This document shows positions 61,661-64,000 of a stretch of DNA of 64,000 nucleotides, in pieces. The translations under genes were made by a program, and so were the position numbers. The stretch's first letter is position 1; each line of letters begins with the position of its first letter. The DNA comes from Arthrobacter sp. ov118 (GTDB lineage Bacteria; Actinomycetota; Actinomycetes; Actinomycetales; Micrococcaceae), in contig NZ_FPAY01000001.1 in the NCBI RefSeq assembly GCF_900116495.1, forward strand, positions 248,001-312,000, read 5' to 3'. The notes beneath the pieces are model-generated. The model was not told the origin of the DNA. It saw only the letters and a list, made by a program, of their open reading frames with translations, and did not search any database.

Positions 61661-63073
61661 ATGCGGCTCACAATCGTCGGCGGGGGCGGGTTCCGGGTCC
61701 CGCTGATCTACCGGGCGCTCGCCGCCGGCCCCTTCGCGGGACTGGTGCGGGAGCTGGTGCTGTACGACGTCGACGCCGGCCGGCTGGCTGCCATCGAGGC
61801 AGTCCTGGCGTCCCTGGCCCTGCAGGATCCGCCGGGCCCGGGCCCCCGGGTCCGGGCCGTGTCCGCCCTTTCCGAGGCCCTCGAGGGTGCGGACATGGTT
61901 TTCGCCGCCATCCGGCCCGGGGGGACCGCGGGACGGATTGCCGACGAACGGATCGCCCTGGACCTGGGGCTTCTGGGGCAGGAAACCACCGGGGCCGGCG
62001 GCATCTCCTACGCTCTGCGGTCCATTCCGCCGATGCTGGCTCTAGCCGCGGACATGCGCAGCCGTTGCCCCGGAGCCTGGCTGCTGAACTTCACCAACCC
62101 GGCCGGCATAGTCACCGAGGCCCTGGTCCCCGTACTCGGGCAGCGGGTGATCGGGATCTGCGATTCCGCCGGCGGGCTGGTGCACCGTGCCGCGCGGGCC
62201 GCCGGCGCCGCGCTGCCGGAAGGGAGGCTCGACGGCGTCGGCTACTACGGCCTGAACCACCTGGGCTGGCTGTACCGCCTGCAGTCCGAGGGCCGGGACG
62301 CGCTGCCGGAACTGCTGGCGGACCCGGCGGCGCTCGCAGAATTCGAGGAGGGCCGGTTGTTCCCGCCCGCGCTGCTCGCCGGGCTTGGCTGCCTGCCGAA
62401 TGAGTACCTCTTTTACTACTACGAGACCGAACGCGCGCTTGCCGGCATGCGCGGCGCGGGCCTGACCCGGGGTGAGTCCATCGCACGGCAGCAGGCCGAA
62501 CTGTATCCCCGGCTGGCGGCCGCCGGGCCGCAGGCCTTTGCGCTGTGGGAGGCCGCCCGCCGGTCCCGCGAGGAGGGCTATCTCGCGGAGGCGCGCGGCG
62601 CGGGCGAACATCGGGACGAGACCGACCTCGCCGGCGGCGGTTATGAACGGGTGGCTCTGGCGGCCATGCGGGCCCTGTCCGGCGGCGGCCCGGCCGACCT
62701 GATCCTCAATACGGTCAACACCCTCCCCGGTCCGGACGGGAACGCCGACGGGAACACCACTGGGTCCCCGGCGCCGGCGATCCCGGGGCTGCCGGCGGAC
62801 GCCGTCGTCGAGATTCCCTGCCGGGTGACGACCGACGGCGCCGTGCCGCTCCCGCAGGATCCCCCGGGACCGGCGCAACTGGGTCTGATGCGCCGCGTCA
62901 AGGACGTCGAGCGGCTCGTCGTCGAGGCGGTTACCACCGGGTCCCGGGACGCCGCCCTGGCCGCGTTCGCCAGGCATCCGCTCGTGGATTCGGAGGTCCT
63001 GGCCGGCAAACTGCTCGCCGGATACGAGGCCGCGTTCCCGGGGCTGGGTCACCTGTGGCGCGGCCGGCCGTAG
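61661..63073 (+). CDS. Family 4 glycoside hydrolase (6-phospho-beta-glucosidase type)
   Basis: NAD+/Mn2+-dependent glycosidase, 470 residues. The Rossmann start is V-G-G-G-G-F-R-V-P-L; N-F-T-N-P-A-G-I-V and G-L-N-H-L-G-W are conserved metal/substrate-region motifs. The segment equivalent to G-x-C-N-x-P reads G-I-C-D-S-A-G-G, a variant in the metal-binding Cys loop (Cys kept, Asn replaced by Asp). It would hydrolyse a 6-phosphoglucoside imported by a PTS; no PTS IIB/IIC is in the window. Divergent from the PfkB kinase. Confidence 0.87.
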   Translation: MRLTIVGGGGFRVPLIYRALAAGPFAGLVRELVLYDVDAGRLAAIEAVLASLALQDPPGPGPRVRAVSALSEALEGADMVFAAIRPGGTAGRIADERIALDLGLLGQETTGAGGISYALRSIPPMLALAADMRSRCPGAWLLNFTNPAGIVTEALVPVLGQRVIGICDSAGGLVHRAARAAGAALPEGRLDGVGYYGLNHLGWLYRLQSEGRDALPELLADPAALAEFEEGRLFPPALLAGLGCLPNEYLFYYYETERALAGMRGAGLTRGESIARQQAELYPRLAAAGPQAFALWEAARRSREEGYLAEARGAGEHRDETDLAGGGYERVALAAMRALSGGGPADLILNTVNTLPGPDGNADGNTTGSPAPAIPGLPADAVVEIPCRVTTDGAVPLPQDPPGPAQLGLMRRVKDVERLVVEAVTTGSRDAALAAFARHPLVDSEVLAGKLLAGYEAAFPGLGHLWRGRP

Positions 63074-63202
63074 CGGCCGCGCTCCGGGATCGCCCGGCAC
63101 GCGGGGCCCCGTGCGAAACAGACTGAGGAACGGCCTGTGAACCGGCCGCCACTTCAGGAGTAGTGTTTTATCGAAGCGCAGTCTGCAGAGGAAAGGGGAA
63201 CC

Positions 63203-64000
63203 GTGTCGCTGATCCGTCGCGTCGCCTTCCTTTCCCTGCACACCTCACCCATGGAGCAGCCCGGCTCCGGGGACGCCGGCGGAATGAACGTCTACGTCCG
63301 GGCGCTGGCGGCGGCCCTCGCCGAGACGGGCGTGGAAGTCGAGATCTTCACGAGGTCCACCTCGGCCTCGCAGCCCGCCGTCGAACACCCCTCCCCTGGG
63401 GTGTGCGTCCACAACGTCCTCGCCGGTCCGCCGCGGAAGCTGCCCAAAGAGGAGCTCCCGGAGCTGTTGCACAGCATGGTTGCCGAGATCGACCGGATCC
63501 GGCACCTCCAGCCGCACGGCCGGTACGACGTCATCCATTCGCACTACTGGGTGTCCGGGGTGGCCGGGCTGGAACTCGCCGAACTCTGGCGGCTGCCCCT
63601 CGTGCACACCATGCACACCATGGCCAAGGTCAAAAACCAGCTCCTCGAATCCGGCGAACAGCCCGAACCGCGGCGGCGTGAGGACGGCGAGCACCGCATT
63701 GTCGACGGCGCCGCCCGGCTCATCGCCAATACCGGCACCGAAGCGGCGGAGCTGGCCTCGCACTACAACGCCGACGTCGACCGCATCGACGTCGCACCGC
63801 CGGGCGTGGACCTGGCAATCTTCACGCCGTCGTTCAGGAACCGCGCACGGGCCGGGCACGGCATCGCCCCGGGCAAGTTCCATCTGCTGTTCGCGGGCCG
63901 GATCCAGCGGCTCAAGGGCCCGCAGATCCTGATCAAGGCCGCGGCGCTCCTGCGGTCCCGGCGCCCCGACATCGACCTGCAACTGACCATCCTGGGTGCG
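63203..64000 (+). CDS. mshA: D-inositol-3-phosphate glycosyltransferase MshA (3' end cut off)
   Basis: First step of mycothiol synthesis: transfers GlcNAc from UDP-GlcNAc to 1D-myo-inositol-3-phosphate. The 266 visible codons include the GT4 start L-S-L-H-T-S-P-M-E-Q-P-G-S-G-D-A-G-G-M-N (with G-G-M-N for UDP), H-S-H-Y-W-V-S-G, and the F-A-G-R-I-Q-R-L-K-G-P segment at the right edge. The rest (about 150 residues) lies outside the window. GTG start with AAAGGGG just upstream. The gene indicates a mycothiol-producing actinobacterium. Confidence 0.93.
   Translation, partial: MSLIRRVAFLSLHTSPMEQPGSGDAGGMNVYVRALAAALAETGVEVEIFTRSTSASQPAVEHPSPGVCVHNVLAGPPRKLPKEELPELLHSMVAEIDRIRHLQPHGRYDVIHSHYWVSGVAGLELAELWRLPLVHTMHTMAKVKNQLLESGEQPEPRRREDGEHRIVDGAARLIANTGTEAAELASHYNADVDRIDVAPPGVDLAIFTPSFRNRARAGHGIAPGKFHLLFAGRIQRLKGPQILIKAAALLRSRRPDIDLQLTILGA

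Overview
The window is high-GC actinobacterial DNA, most like Arthrobacter/Pseudarthrobacter (Micrococcaceae). That placement is inferred from base composition, frequent GTG/TTG starts, a mycothiol gene (mshA) at the right edge, CIRCE-controlled groES-groEL, and a gene block (FmdB, folate cyclo-ligase, galU, rimJ, small membrane protein) that recalls the mycobacterial Rv0991c-Rv0996 neighbourhood. It is mostly ordinary chromosome; no transposase, integrase, phage gene or CRISPR array was seen.

Layout. 1-742: end-truncated aminotransferase. 0.86-4.4 kb: four-gene glycine-betaine/choline-type ABC importer operon. 4.6-8.8 kb: rsgA, a NUDIX hydrolase, a GlcNAc-kinase-like protein and a nitronate-monooxygenase-like protein. 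8.9-15.2 kb: three regulator/target pairs, each divergent (LysR with MFS, Lrp with a trans-sulfuration PLP enzyme, Lrp with a second MFS). 15.2-18.5 kb: corA, YqeY, an epimerase and small membrane proteins. 18.7-20.9 kb: a phospholipase-D protein and a CsbD-like stress protein. 21.1-24.1 kb: an accessory-looking stretch of tiny membrane proteins, a thioesterase and gene-poor DNA. 24.2-29.4 kb: tRNA-Ala(CGC), a GlpR/SepX-like protein, rimJ, galU, folate cyclo-ligase, FmdB protein and a SAF-domain protein. 29.5-34 kb: a 1,491-residue helicase-nuclease-like protein with altered ATPase motifs. 34-45 kb: guaA, guaB3 and guaB interspersed with SURF1, an orphan PTS IIA, glpD and an ABC exporter. 45.5-51 kb: an acyltransferase, a DUF389 protein and groES-groEL with two CIRCE operators. 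51.8-60.1 kb: a THUMP-like methyltransferase, an AroE-like enzyme, a YbdK-like ligase and the alr-tsaE-tsaB-rimI-tsaD operon (tRNA t6A synthesis). 60.4-64 kb: a PfkB kinase, a GH4 glycosidase and mshA (cut off).

The most unusual structure is non-coding. Upstream of groES (about 51.09-51.77 kb) there is an array of more than 20 copies and variants of the palindrome GGACATGTCC at strikingly regular distances of 22, 29 or 42 bp. A second, smaller array carrying the same palindrome lies upstream of the alr-tsa operon (60.18-60.41 kb). I know of no described element that matches. Second in interest is a near-perfect CIRCE element in front of the FmdB-family gene, which would place it under HrcA together with groES-groEL.
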